Source: Nocardioides anomalus (GTDB lineage: Bacteria; Actinomycetota; Actinomycetes; Propionibacteriales; Nocardioidaceae). From it: DNA of 64,000 nucleotides. Position 1 is the first letter of the stretch, and each line of letters opens with the position of its first letter. Shown here in pieces: positions 45,499 to 54,318 of this stretch. The notes under the pieces are model-generated. The model saw only the letters and a list, made by a program, of their open reading frames with translations. It did not search any database and had not been told where the DNA came from. Position numbers and translations under genes: made by a program. The stretch is from assembly GCF_011046535.1 (NCBI RefSeq), contig NZ_CP049257.1, positions 992,001 to 1,056,000 on the forward strand, read 5' to 3'.

Positions 45499-47088
45499 GT
45501 GTCCGACCAGCCGGTCGTGCTGATCGCCGAGGAGCTGAGCCCGGCGACCCTCGAGGAGCTCGGCCCCGACTTCGATGTCCGCCACTGCGACGGCGCCGAC
45601 CGCGCGTCGCTGCTGCCGGCCCTGGCCGAGGCCGACGCGCTCCTGGTCCGCAGCGCCACCGCCGTGGACGCGGAGGCCCTGGCCGCGGCCCCGCGCCTCA
45701 AGGTCGTGGCCCGCGCCGGTGTCGGCCTGGACAACGTCGACGTCCGCGCCGCCACCCAGTCCGGGGTCATGGTCGTCAACGCGCCGACCTCCAACATCGT
45801 CTCGGCCGCCGAGCTGGCCGTCGCACTCATGCTGGCCGCGGCCCGCCACGTCAGCCCGGCCCACGCGGCGCTGCGCCAGGGGGAGTGGCAACGCTCGCGG
45901 TTCACCGGCACCGAGCTGTTCGACAAGACCGTCGGCATCGTCGGCCTCGGCCGGATCGGCGTGCTGGTGGCCCACCGGCTCGCGGCCTTCGGGATGCGGG
46001 TCATCGCCTACGACCCGTACGTCCAGGCCGGGCGCGCCGCGCAGCTCGGCGTACGCCTCGTCGACCTCGCCACCCTGCTGGCCGAGTCCGACTTCATGTC
46101 CGTGCACCTGCCCAAGACCCCCGAGACGATCGGGCTCATCGGCGACGCCGAGCTGCACGCCGTGCGCCCGCACCTGGTCCTGGTGAACGCCGCGCGCGGC
46201 GGCATCGTCGACGAGCAGGCGCTGTACGCCGCGCTGAAGGAGGGGCGCGTCGGCGCGGCCGGGCTCGACGTCTTCGCGCACGAGCCGTGCACCGACAGCC
46301 CGCTCTTCGAGCTCGACAACGTCGTGGCCACCCCGCACCTCGGCGCGTCCACCGACGAGGCGCAGGAGAAGGCCGGGCTGGCCGTGGCCCGCTCGGTGCG
46401 GCTCGCGCTGTCCGGCGAGCTCGTCCCCGACGCGGTCAACGTCCAGGGCGGGCTCATCGCCGAGGAGGTCCGCCCCGGCATCCCGCTGACCGAGAAGCTC
46501 GGCCGGGTCTTCACCGCCCTGGCCGGCGGGGTCGCGCAGCAGGTCGACGTCGAGGTCCGCGGCGAGATCACCGAGCACGACGTCAAGGTGCTCGAGCTGG
46601 CCGCGCTCAAGGGCATCTTCACCGACGTGGTCGAGGAGCAGGTCTCCTACGTCAACGCCCCGCTGCTGGCCGCCGAGCGCGGCACCGCCGTCCGCCTGGT
46701 CACCCAGGGCGAGGACCCCGACCACCGCAACGTCATCGCCCTGCGCGGCACCCTGTCCGACGGCAGCCGGGTCTCGGTGAGCGGCACCCTCGTCGGCATC
46801 CACCAGCGCGAGCGGCTGGTCGAGGTCAACGGCTTCGACGTCGACCTGGAGCCGACCCAGCACCTGGCCTTCTTCAACTACGAGGACAAGCCCGGCATGG
46901 TCGGCACCGTCGGCGGCATCCTCGGCGCGGCCGGCGTCAACATCGCCGGCATGCAGGTCTCGCGCGACTCCAAGGGCGGCCTCGCCCTCGTCGCGCTGTC
47001 GGTGGACTCCGCCATCCCCGCCGAGGTGCTCCTCGAGATCGAGGACGCCATCGATGCCGTCTCGGTGCGCGCCGCCGACCTCGACTGA
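45499..47088 (+). CDS. serA: D-3-phosphoglycerate dehydrogenase
   Basis: A 529-residue enzyme for the first step of serine synthesis. Seen: NAD-binding GLGRIG, catalytic segments including NAARGGIVDEQAL and HLGASTDEAQEKAG, an intervening domain, and a C-terminal ACT domain (PGMVGTVGGILGAAGVNIAG) that binds serine. GTG 45499 is chosen because the family N-terminus (VLIAEELSPATL) follows and an ACCGGGAGAA ribosome-like site precedes it. Confidence 0.96.
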   Translation: MSDQPVVLIAEELSPATLEELGPDFDVRHCDGADRASLLPALAEADALLVRSATAVDAEALAAAPRLKVVARAGVGLDNVDVRAATQSGVMVVNAPTSNIVSAAELAVALMLAAARHVSPAHAALRQGEWQRSRFTGTELFDKTVGIVGLGRIGVLVAHRLAAFGMRVIAYDPYVQAGRAAQLGVRLVDLATLLAESDFMSVHLPKTPETIGLIGDAELHAVRPHLVLVNAARGGIVDEQALYAALKEGRVGAAGLDVFAHEPCTDSPLFELDNVVATPHLGASTDEAQEKAGLAVARSVRLALSGELVPDAVNVQGGLIAEEVRPGIPLTEKLGRVFTALAGGVAQQVDVEVRGEITEHDVKVLELAALKGIFTDVVEEQVSYVNAPLLAAERGTAVRLVTQGEDPDHRNVIALRGTLSDGSRVSVSGTLVGIHQRERLVEVNGFDVDLEPTQHLAFFNYEDKPGMVGTVGGILGAAGVNIAGMQVSRDSKGGLALVALSVDSAIPAEVLLEIEDAIDAVSVRAADLD

Positions 47089-47092
47089 GCTC

Positions 47093-47368
47093 CTAGCCGC
47101 GGTCAGTCTCGGTCAGCTCCAGGTCGATGAACGCCGTGATCATCGCGCGGTAGGTCCGCTCGACCACGTCGGCGTCCGCGCCGTGCTCGGCGGCGAGCGC
47201 CCGCGCCTTGGCCACCACCTGCTCGACCCGGTCGGGGGCGGGCACGGCCGCCGGATCGCCCTTGAGGCGACCGGCCCGGCGCACGAGCTGCTCGCGCTCG
47301 GCCAGCAGCGCCACCAGGTGCACGTCGACCGCGTCGATGCCGGAGCGGATCTCCTCGAGACCGCTCAC
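47093..47368 (-). CDS. Chorismate mutase (AroQ-type)
   Basis: A 91-residue helical enzyme converting chorismate to prephenate. It shows LEEIRSGIDAVDVHLVALLA, REQLVRRAGRLKG and the late DADVVERTYRAMITAFIDLE; Arg, Lys and Glu active-site positions are present. GTG 47368 overlaps the stop of the upstream MocR-type gene by four bases, so both are coupled, an unusual pairing. Confidence 0.88.
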   Translation of the reverse strand: MSGLEEIRSGIDAVDVHLVALLAEREQLVRRAGRLKGDPAAVPAPDRVEQVVAKARALAAEHGADADVVERTYRAMITAFIDLELTETDRG

Positions 47369-48810
47369 GCCACCATCACCCGCCCCGTCGGGCGGCGGCC
47401 GCCGGGCCGGCGTTCGTGCACCTGCGCCCAGGCCCGGGCCAGCGCGCCGACCGCGGTCTCGAGCTCGTCGACGCGGCGGGTGAAGGGGATCCGCACGAAC
47501 CGGTCGAGCCCGCCGTCGGGAGCGAACACCGGCCCGGGCGCGACGATCACCCCCTCGCGCTCGGCCTCCTCGGTCACGGCCAGGCCCAGCCCGCGGCCCG
47601 GCCCCGGCAGCTCGCACCACAGCGACAGCCCGCCGTCGGGCACCCGGAACCGCCACTCCGGCAGCTCCCTCCCGAGGGCCGCGACCAGCGCGTCGCGCCG
47701 CTCGCGCAGCCGGGCGCGGGTGTCGGCGAGTGCCGGACCGGGGTCCTCGAGCAGGTGCTGGACGACGAGCTGCTCCATGACCGGTACGCCGAGGTCGAGC
47801 GTCACCCGCGCCTGGGTCAGCCGGTCGAGCTGGTCGGCGGGCGCGCGGACCCAGCCGACCCGCAGCCCGCCCCAGAACGCCTTGCTGGTGCTGCCCACGC
47901 TGAACGCGTCGCGGTCGAAGGCGCCGAACGCCCGCGGCGCCTCGCCGCCGTCGAGGGCGAGCAGGGCGTGGGTCTCGTCGACGATCGGCACCACGTGGTG
48001 GCGGCGCAGCTCGGCGGCGTACCGCTCGCGCTCGGCGTCGCTCATCAGCAGGCCGGTCGGGTTCTGGAAGTCCGGCACCAGGTAGGCCACCCGCGGTGCG
48101 GCCTGCCGGATCCTGGCCGCGGTCGCGTCGAGGTCCCAGCCGTCGGGGTCGACGTCGGTGGTGACCAGCCGGCCGCCCGCGTGGCGCAGCCGCTCGGCCG
48201 CGTTGGGGTAGCCCGGCGACTCCACCAGCACCCGGTCGCCGCGCTCGACCAGCGCCTGGGCGACCACCGCCACGCCGGCCAGCGCGCCGGGCGTGATCAT
48301 CACCTGCGCCGGGTCGGTGGGCAGCCCGCGCGCGTCGTAGGTCGCCGCCACCGCGGCCTGCAGCTCGGGCAGCCCGGCCGGGAAGTAGCCGTGGCCCCCC
48401 AGGTAGGCCGGCAGCCGGGTCGCCGCCTCGGCGTACGCCGCCGCGAGCTGCGGGGGAGCGCAGGGCGCGGCGCAGTTGAGGTCGATCGCGTCGCGGTCGC
48501 TGGCGCGGGGGAGCAGGGCGCGGTCGTGCGCGCGCGTCGGCCCGCCCGGCAGGCGGGTGTAGGTGCCGGAGCCCCGGCGGGCCTCGGCGTACCCGGCGTC
48601 GCGCACCGCGGCGTACGCCCGCGTGACGGTGGTCCGCGAGACGCCGAGAGCCTCGGTCAGCTCGCGCTCGCTCGGCAGCCGGGTGCCCGGCGGGATCCGG
48701 CCGTCGCCGACCAGCAGCACGAGGGTGTCGGCCAGGCCGGCGTAGGCCGGGCTCCGGTCGAAGTCACCGGCCAGGGTGGCCACCCGACGCGCGGTGATGG
48801 AGCGGTCCAT
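47365..48810 (-). CDS. MocR-type GntR-family regulator with aminotransferase domain
   Basis: A 481-residue regulator: N-terminal GntR winged helix (RLPSERELTEALGVSRTTV, about residues 44-62) and a fold-type I aminotransferase domain with PLP Lys in STSKAFWGGLRVGW. MocR proteins usually use PLP or a PLP adduct to control adjacent transporter genes. ATG 48810 chosen; the divergent YczE-like gene is its likely target. Confidence 0.92.
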   Translation of the reverse strand: MDRSITARRVATLAGDFDRSPAYAGLADTLVLLVGDGRIPPGTRLPSERELTEALGVSRTTVTRAYAAVRDAGYAEARRGSGTYTRLPGGPTRAHDRALLPRASDRDAIDLNCAAPCAPPQLAAAYAEAATRLPAYLGGHGYFPAGLPELQAAVAATYDARGLPTDPAQVMITPGALAGVAVVAQALVERGDRVLVESPGYPNAAERLRHAGGRLVTTDVDPDGWDLDATAARIRQAAPRVAYLVPDFQNPTGLLMSDAERERYAAELRRHHVVPIVDETHALLALDGGEAPRAFGAFDRDAFSVGSTSKAFWGGLRVGWVRAPADQLDRLTQARVTLDLGVPVMEQLVVQHLLEDPGPALADTRARLRERRDALVAALGRELPEWRFRVPDGGLSLWCELPGPGRGLGLAVTEEAEREGVIVAPGPVFAPDGGLDRFVRIPFTRRVDELETAVGALARAWAQVHERRPGGRRPTGRVMVA

Positions 48811-48813
48811 GCA

Positions 48814-48862
48814 GGCCACTGTCCCACGATTGGCTATTTCACGAAAGGCCACTTGGCCGCAG
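48814..48862. promoter_or_regulatory. Possible MocR operator with direct repeats
   Basis: GGCCACT occurs at 48814-48820 and 48848-48854, and TTGGC at 48830 and 48854, in the 61-bp divergent space. MocR regulators bind direct repeats in such spaces. The repeat is short and may be chance. Confidence 0.4.
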
Positions 48863-48871
48863 GCTGGTCCG

Positions 48872-49582
48872 GTGACCACGACCGCCGTCCCCCGCCGCAG
48901 CCTCGTCGACCTGGGTCCGCTGGCCCAGCTCCGCGCCGGCCGGCTCGGGCGCCGGCTGCCGCAGCTCTACGTCGGGCTGGTGCTCTACGGCCTCTCCATC
49001 GCGCTGGCCGTGCGCGGTCACCTGGGCAGCTTCCCGTGGGACGTGCTGCACCAGGGGCTGGCCAAGCACCTGCCCATCAGCATCGGCGAGGCGCTGGTCG
49101 TCGTGAGCCTGCTGGTCCTGGTGCTCTGGATCCCGCTGCGCGAGGTCCCGGGGCTCGGCACCATCTCCAACGCGATCGTGCTCGGCGTCGCGGCCGACGT
49201 GTTCCTCGCCGTGCTCGACCAGCCCGACGCGCTGTGGCTGCGCGGCGTCTACTGCCTCACCGGGATCGTGCTCTGCGCGCTGGCCACCGCGATGTACGTC
49301 GGCGCCCAGCTCGGCCGCGGCCCCCGCGACGGGCTGATGACCGGCCTGGCCCGGCGCACCGGGCTCTCGCTGCGCCTGGTCCGCACCCTGCTCGAGGTCA
49401 CCGTCGTGCTCCTCGGCCTGCTGCTCGGCGGCGTGGCCGGCGTCGGCACGGTGCTCTTCGCGCTGGCCATCGGCCCGCTGACCCAGGCCATGCTCCCGGC
49501 CTGGATCGTCGAGCTGCCGGCTCGCCCTCAGCCGCGACCGGGCGCAGCGGCCGCGCTCGACGCGCGGCCTCGTCTGGACTGA
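48872..49582 (+). CDS. YczE/YitT-family membrane protein
   Basis: A 236-residue membrane protein with five to six helices: LYVGLVLYGLSIALAVRGH at the start, GLGTISNAIVLGVAADV, and GRGPRDGLMTGLARRTG in a loop, which is a YczE hallmark. Function unknown; genes of this type typically sit divergent from a MocR-family regulator, as here, and are activated by it. GTG 48872 start. Confidence 0.88.
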   Translation: MTTTAVPRRSLVDLGPLAQLRAGRLGRRLPQLYVGLVLYGLSIALAVRGHLGSFPWDVLHQGLAKHLPISIGEALVVVSLLVLVLWIPLREVPGLGTISNAIVLGVAADVFLAVLDQPDALWLRGVYCLTGIVLCALATAMYVGAQLGRGPRDGLMTGLARRTGLSLRLVRTLLEVTVVLLGLLLGGVAGVGTVLFALAIGPLTQAMLPAWIVELPARPQPRPGAAAALDARPRLD

Positions 49583-49655
49583 CGACCGGAGCGAGCGCCA
49601 GCGAGCGAGGGAGGAGGGAAGACGAGGGCTCGAGCGCGTCGAGCACACGCGAGCG

Positions 49656-50168
49656 TCATCGTTTGGTGGCGATGATCGTCGACGCGTCGGGCGCGACCAT
49701 CACCTCGACGGCGGTGAACCGCTCGTCGGTCAGCCAGTGCTCGCGCAGCGTGTCGACGCGGCCGTAGGTGATCGGCGGCCACAGCTCGCAGGGCGTGAAG
49801 TCGTCGAGCACGACGACGCCACCGTCCTCGACCAGGTCGGCGATGGCATCGACGGTGACCTCGGTGGGCTCCCCGGAGTCCAGGAACAGCAGGGAGTAGG
49901 GCCCGCGGTCCTTCAGCGTGGACCAGTCCGCGGCCAGCACCTCGACCTGGTCGTCGTCGCGGAAGATCTCCGCGGCGGCCTCGGCCAGCGCGGGGTCGAG
50001 CTCGGCGGTGACGATGCGGGCCTTCTCGCTGCCGGGGTGGCCGCGGACCCCCGACCGCAGCCACGCCGTGCCGACGCCGCAGCCGGTGCCGAACTCGGCC
50101 ATCGTGCCGTCGCGGGTCGCGGCCAGCATGGCCAGCAGGCGGCCGGTCTCGTTGCGGCAGAAGGACAC
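49656..50168 (-). CDS. O-methyltransferase-like protein, N-terminus probably frameshifted
   Basis: The intact frame (GTG 50168) gives 170 residues: FGTGCGVGTAWLRSG (SAM-binding motif), ELDPALAEAAAEI, LLFLDSG and VVVLDDFTP, a SAM-dependent methyltransferase. Upstream in the same frame, codons for PPIVNRAFDVSRRAGY match the usual N-terminal helix but have no start codon. A GTG start at 50236 in another frame would read into it if the five-G run at 50212-50216 had six. So the gene is either frameshifted or the base is mis-sequenced. Confidence 0.8.
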   Translation of the reverse strand: MSFCRNETGRLLAMLAATRDGTMAEFGTGCGVGTAWLRSGVRGHPGSEKARIVTAELDPALAEAAAEIFRDDDQVEVLAADWSTLKDRGPYSLLFLDSGEPTEVTVDAIADLVEDGGVVVLDDFTPCELWPPITYGRVDTLREHWLTDERFTAVEVMVAPDASTIIATKR

Positions 50169-50335
50169 GTAGCCGGCCCGGCGCGAGACGTCGAACGCGC
50201 GGTTGACGATCGGGGGAGGTCGGGCGGGTGGCTCACGCCGTCGAGTCTTCCATCCCGGGACGCGCGTCTCGACATGCGAACAGCCTGTGGAAACGGGTGA
50301 CGCGCGATCCGATGACGTCCTAGCATCGGCTCACC

Positions 50336-50380
50336 ATGCGGAGCGTGTTCGTACTCATCGAGCGCCGCGGCGAGGCCTGA
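50336..50380 (+). CDS. Candidate branched-chain leader peptide before leuB
   Basis: Fourteen codons, MRSVFVLIERRGEA then stop, with two Val, one Leu and one Ile codons in a row of five. A TAGCAT -10-like hexamer at 50321-50326 lies nine bases before the ATG. An 11-bp stem (50365-50375 with 50391-50401) overlaps the end of the peptide. It may regulate the downstream leuB-ilvE group, but leuB is 380 bases away. Confidence 0.6.
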   Translation: MRSVFVLIERRGEA

Positions 50381-50401
50381 CGAGAGGCCACCTCGCCGCG
50401 G
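50365..50401 (+). promoter_or_regulatory. Hairpin overlapping candidate leader peptide
   Basis: CCGCGGCGAGG (50365-50375) pairs perfectly with CCTCGCCGCGG (50391-50401). It includes the last codons and stop of the leader, so a translating ribosome would melt it. No T run follows, so termination is uncertain; a pause or alternative fold is possible. Between 50402 and 50611 I see no confident gene. Confidence 0.55.
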
Positions 50402-50611
50402 TGGTCGGCGTTGCGTGGCTTCTCAATCCAGCTCAACCAGGTCGAGACGCCCCCGCGACGCGGACACCCGCACCACCAGCGTGATCCGCAGTGCAGCAGG
50501 TCCATCCTCGTGCGATCCACGAGTCGGAACGTCCCCGTCGCCGGGGCGTCCTCGGCCAGCACCACCAGCCCCGACTCCAGCACACCCTGAACAGACACGA
50601 GGAGCAGACCG

Positions 50612-50749
50612 ATGTACGACATGTACCCCGACTGGGGGCCCGCGAGCCACCACCCGGAGAACCCCCGCAGCGCCGAGAACACCCACGCCGCCGTCCAGGC
50701 CGCGCTCGACCTCCGGGACAACGGCGGCCAGCCGCACGACGACAACTAG
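50612..50749 (+). CDS. Small acidic hypothetical protein before leuB
   Basis: A 45-residue frame, MYDMYPDWGPASHH..., ending NGGQPHDDN. It has a good GAGGAG ribosome site nine bases before the ATG and stops nine bases before leuB. No signal peptide or domain. Small size and codon use fit a real gene, but it could also be a translated spacer that couples to leuB. No homologue recognised. Confidence 0.55.
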   Translation: MYDMYPDWGPASHHPENPRSAENTHAAVQAALDLRDNGGQPHDDN

Positions 50750-50758
50750 CCTCGGCGC

Positions 50759-51832
50759 GTGACTGAGACTCCCGCACCCTCCGGTTCCGTCCGCCTCGCC
50801 GTCATCGGCGGTGACGGCATCGGCCCCGAGGTGACCGCCGAGGCCCTCAAGGTCCTCGAGGTCGCCGCGCCGGACGGGGTGGGGTTCGAGCAGACGGCCT
50901 ACGACCTCGGCGCCGAGCGCTACCTCGCGACCGGAGAGGTGCTGCCCGACTCCGTGCTCGCCGAGATCCGGGAGCACGACGCGATCCTGCTGGGGGCGGT
51001 CGGCGGCAAGCCCAACGACCCGAACCTCCCGCCCGGCATCCTCGAGCGCGGACTGCTGCTGCGGCTGCGCTTCGAGCTCGACCACTACGTCAACCTCCGC
51101 CCGTCCCGGATCTTCCCCGGCGTGACCTCGCCCCTGGCCGATCCGGGCGACGTGGACTTCGTCGTCGTCCGCGAGGGCACCGAGGGGCCCTACACCGGCA
51201 ACGGCGGCGCGCTGCGGGTCGGCACCCCGGCCGAGATCGCCACCGAGGTCTCGGTCAATACCGCCTACGGCGTGCAGCGGGTCGTGCGCGACGCGTTCGC
51301 CCGCGCGGCACGCCGGCCCCGCAAGAAGCTCACCCTGGTCCACAAGACCAACGTGCTGGTCCATGCCGGCTCGCTGTGGTGGCGCACCGTGCAGGCCGTC
51401 GCGACGGAGTTCCCCGACGTCACCGTGGACTACATCCACGTCGACGCGGCGATGATCTTCCTGGCCACCGACCCGGCGCGCTTCGACGTCGTCGTCACCG
51501 ACAACCTCTTCGGCGACATCCTCACCGACCTCGCCGCCGCCATCACCGGCGGCATCGGGCTGGCCGCCTCCGGCAACGTGAACCCGGACCGCACCAGCCC
51601 GAGCATGTTCGAGCCGGTGCACGGCTCGGCGCCCGACATCGCCGGCCAGCAGAAGGCCGATCCCACGGCGGCGATCCTGTCGACGTCGCTGCTGCTCGAC
51701 CACCTCGGGTACGCCGACGCGGCGGCCGCGGTCGAGGACGCCGTCGTGGCCGACCTCGCGGACCGCGAGCCGGGCAGCACCCGGCGCACCTCGGAGGTCG
51801 GCGACGCCATCGCGGCCCGAGTAGCCGGCTGA
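50759..51832 (+). CDS. leuB: 3-isopropylmalate dehydrogenase
   Basis: A 357-residue NAD enzyme of leucine synthesis. Seen: [19 protein letters not shown], the loop GPYTGNGG, metal/substrate segments [12 protein letters not shown], and [19 protein letters not shown] 50759 start. It lies 45 bases before ilvE in the same direction and behind a small ORF and a candidate leader peptide. Confidence 0.96.
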   Translation: MTETPAPSGSVRLAVIGGDGIGPEVTAEALKVLEVAAPDGVGFEQTAYDLGAERYLATGEVLPDSVLAEIREHDAILLGAVGGKPNDPNLPPGILERGLLLRLRFELDHYVNLRPSRIFPGVTSPLADPGDVDFVVVREGTEGPYTGNGGALRVGTPAEIATEVSVNTAYGVQRVVRDAFARAARRPRKKLTLVHKTNVLVHAGSLWWRTVQAVATEFPDVTVDYIHVDAAMIFLATDPARFDVVVTDNLFGDILTDLAAAITGGIGLAASGNVNPDRTSPSMFEPVHGSAPDIAGQQKADPTAAILSTSLLLDHLGYADAAAAVEDAVVADLADREPGSTRRTSEVGDAIAARVAG

Positions 51833-51877
51833 GCCTCTCGGCCTCCCTACTCCCGACCTCTGGAAGCGACTACTTTG

Positions 51878-52960
51878 ATGTCCATGCAGATCAGCACCAC
51901 GCGCACGGAGCGCCCGGTCGACGACGCCCGGCTGGCCGAGATCCTGGCCGAGCCCGGCTTCGGCACGCACTTCACCGACCACATGTTCACCGTGGAGTGG
52001 ACGCCGGCCGAGGGCTGGCACGACGCGCGCGTGACGCCGTACGGCCCGCTGTCGCTCGACCCGGCCACGGCCGTCCTGCACTACGCGCAGGAGACCTTCG
52101 AGGGCATGAAGGCCTACCGCCACGGCGACGGCTCGATCTGGGCCTTCCGTCCCGAGGAGAACGCCGCGCGGATGGTCCGCTCGAGCCACCGGCTCGCGCT
52201 GCCGGTGCTGGAGGTCGAGGACTTCGTCCAGGCCGTCGAGGCGCTGGTGTCCGTCGACGAGCGGTGGGTGCCCGACCCTGCGGGGGAGAAGAGCCTCTAC
52301 CTGCGCCCGTTCATGTTCGCCTCCGAGGCGTTCCTCGGTGTCCGGCCCTCGCAGCACGTGACGTTCATGGTGATCGCCAGCCCGGCCGGGTCCTACTTCA
52401 AGGGCGGCGTGCGTCCGGTGAGCCTGTGGCTGTCGGAGGAGTACACCCGCGCCGGCCGCGGCGGCATGGGCGCGGCCAAGACGGGCGGCAACTACGCCAG
52501 CTCGCTGCTGCCGCAGTCCGAGGCCATCGCGCAGGGCTGCGACCAGGTCGTCTTCCTCGACGGCGAGGAGGGGACGTACGTCGAGGAGCTCGGCGGGATG
52601 AACATGTACTTCGTCTTCAAGGACGGCCGCATCGTCACCCCCGCGCTCGGCACCATCCTCGAGGGCATCACCCGCGCCTCGATCATCGAGCTCGCCGGCA
52701 AGATGGGCCACCAGGTCGAGGAGCGCCGCTTCGGCATCGACGAGTGGCGCGACGGCGTGGCCAGCGGCGACATCGTCGAGATCTTCGCCTGCGGCACGGC
52801 GGCCGTGGTCACCCCCGTCGGCGAGCTGCGCTGGCAGGACGGCGGCCACACCCCGGCCCCCGCCTCGACCGAGCTGACCTCGGCGATCCGGCAGGCGCTG
52901 GTCGACGTGCAGTTCGGGCGGGCCGAGGACACCTTCGGCTGGATGCGCCGGATCGTCTGA
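51878..52960 (+). CDS. ilvE: Branched-chain amino-acid aminotransferase
   Basis: A 360-residue PLP fold-type IV enzyme doing the last step of Leu, Ile and Val synthesis. Seen: HYAQETFEGMKAYR, the PLP lysine in GAAKTGGNYASSL (about residue 202), and FACGTAAVVTPVGEL at the C-terminal end. ATG 51878 used; the TTG just before it is also in frame. Confidence 0.96.
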   Translation: MSMQISTTRTERPVDDARLAEILAEPGFGTHFTDHMFTVEWTPAEGWHDARVTPYGPLSLDPATAVLHYAQETFEGMKAYRHGDGSIWAFRPEENAARMVRSSHRLALPVLEVEDFVQAVEALVSVDERWVPDPAGEKSLYLRPFMFASEAFLGVRPSQHVTFMVIASPAGSYFKGGVRPVSLWLSEEYTRAGRGGMGAAKTGGNYASSLLPQSEAIAQGCDQVVFLDGEEGTYVEELGGMNMYFVFKDGRIVTPALGTILEGITRASIIELAGKMGHQVEERRFGIDEWRDGVASGDIVEIFACGTAAVVTPVGELRWQDGGHTPAPASTELTSAIRQALVDVQFGRAEDTFGWMRRIV

Positions 52961-52966
52961 GCGGCG

Positions 52967-53980
52967 CTACCGGCCCAGCTCCTCGAACAGGGTGAGCTGC
53001 AGCCCGCCCGGCGCCGCGAGGCGGCTGTTGAGCGAGTCCCACGGCGTGCGCGTCGGGGGCGCGACGAGCTCGGCGCCGGCCGCGACGGCCGCGTCGGTGG
53101 CCGCGGCGGCGTCGTCGACCTCGAGCGCGAGCCGCAGCGGTGGCGCGACCCGGCGACCGACCTCGACCTCGTCGATCATGGCCACCTGGGCCGGGTTGGA
53201 GAGCTCCAGCGTCGCGCGGCCGGCGTCGAGGATGACGACCCGCTCGCCGTGCTCGCCGGCCAGGTCGAGCTCGACCGGCAGGCCGAGGGTGTCGCGGTAG
53301 AACGCCACCGCGTGGTCGAGGTCGTCGGCCTCGACCACGAGGCGCAGCTGGCCGACGCGCGGTCGGGACGGCTCGCCGAGCGTCGTGCCCGGGGTGAGCC
53401 AGTGGTACTCCGTGTCGCCCTCGGTGGCCAGCCAGTGGTTGAGCCCGGCCCGGGCCCGGTCGTTGACCATGGCGTCGTGGATGCCGACGGCCCGGTCGGC
53501 GCGCAGCTCGCGCAGGAACGTGATCGCCTCGACGGTCTTGAGCCAGCTGCCCTGCAGGGGCACGAGCGCCGTGGCGACGGCTTGCTCGGGGACGGCCAGG
53601 GCGTCGCCGGGGTGGTAGACGCTCTCGCCGCCCGCGGTCACGACGTAGCCGAGGTTGGCGCACACCTCCTGACTCGGCACCACCGCGGCGTGCTGGCCGC
53701 CCACGGTGGTGACCGCGAAGCCGGCGACCTCGAGGTGCTGGTCCGGGTCGAGCACGGTGCGGGGGAGGTCGCCGAGCTCGGCGCCGCGCGGCGCCCAGAC
53801 CGGTACGCCGCTCGCGGCGATCCGCGCGACGTCGGCGTGGTCGCGGTGGTGGTGGGTGAGCAGCACGGCGTCGGCGCCGTCGAGGGCCTGCAGCTCGCTC
53901 CAGATGCCCGGGTCGACGACGAGGCGGCGGCCGTCGCGCTCGAGGGTGACGCAGGCGTGGGTCCAGCGGGTCAGGCGCAC
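52967..53980 (-). CDS. MBL-fold metallohydrolase fused to VOC domain
   Basis: A 337-residue protein. The N-terminal two-thirds is a UlaG-like metallo-beta-lactamase fold with metal motif THHHRDHADV (about residue 43) and QHAAVVPSQEV. The C-terminal third is a VOC domain (LRLVVEADDLDHAVAFYRDTL ... LNSRLAAPGGLQLTLFE, in part). GTG 53980 is chosen because AGGGAGG lies eight bases before it; GTG 53998, overlapping the ArsR stop, is an alternative. Last gene of AHSA1-ArsR-MBL. Confidence 0.88.
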   Translation of the reverse strand: MRLTRWTHACVTLERDGRRLVVDPGIWSELQALDGADAVLLTHHHRDHADVARIAASGVPVWAPRGAELGDLPRTVLDPDQHLEVAGFAVTTVGGQHAAVVPSQEVCANLGYVVTAGGESVYHPGDALAVPEQAVATALVPLQGSWLKTVEAITFLRELRADRAVGIHDAMVNDRARAGLNHWLATEGDTEYHWLTPGTTLGEPSRPRVGQLRLVVEADDLDHAVAFYRDTLGLPVELDLAGEHGERVVILDAGRATLELSNPAQVAMIDEVEVGRRVAPPLRLALEVDDAAAATDAAVAAGAELVAPPTRTPWDSLNSRLAAPGGLQLTLFEELGR

Positions 53981-53994
53981 GATGCCAGCCTCCC

Positions 53995-54315
53995 TCACTC
54001 CCGGCGCCCGCGCCGCAGCTCGGTCCCCAGCGCGTCGAGCCGCTGCTCCCAGAAGCGCCGGAACGGGTGCAGCCACGCGTCCACCTCGGCCAGCGGTGCG
54101 CTGTCGATGGCGTAGACCCGGCGCCGGCCCTCGGCCCGCACCGTCGCGAACCCGCTCTCGCGCAGCACCCGCAGCTGCATCGACACCGCCGGCTGGCCGA
54201 TCCCGAACTCCCGCCCGATGACCTCCACGACGTCACCGGACGACCGCTCGGCCTGGCCGAGCAGCTCCAGGATCCGCCGCCGGACCGGGTCGCCCAGGAC
54301 GTCGAAGGCGTGCAC
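53995..54315 (-). CDS. ArsR-family transcriptional regulator
   Basis: A 106-residue winged-helix repressor: DPVRRRILELLGQAERSSGD then the recognition helix GIGQPAVSMQLRVLRESG and wing ATVRAEGRRRVYAID. No metal-binding Cys is present, so it belongs to the non-metal subgroup often paired with an AHSA1/SRPBCC protein, as here. GTG 54315 is three bases after the AHSA1 stop. Its site is probably the TTGAT/ATCAA cluster at 54923-54943. Confidence 0.92.
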   Translation of the reverse strand: MHAFDVLGDPVRRRILELLGQAERSSGDVVEVIGREFGIGQPAVSMQLRVLRESGFATVRAEGRRRVYAIDSAPLAEVDAWLHPFRRFWEQRLDALGTELRRGRRE

Positions 54316-54318
54316 GGC

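Noticed and set aside
49583..49655. Repetitive GAGCGAGCG sequence as a mobile element
   Set aside because: It is only about 70 bases of simple purine-rich sequence between convergent genes, without inverted ends or coding capacity.
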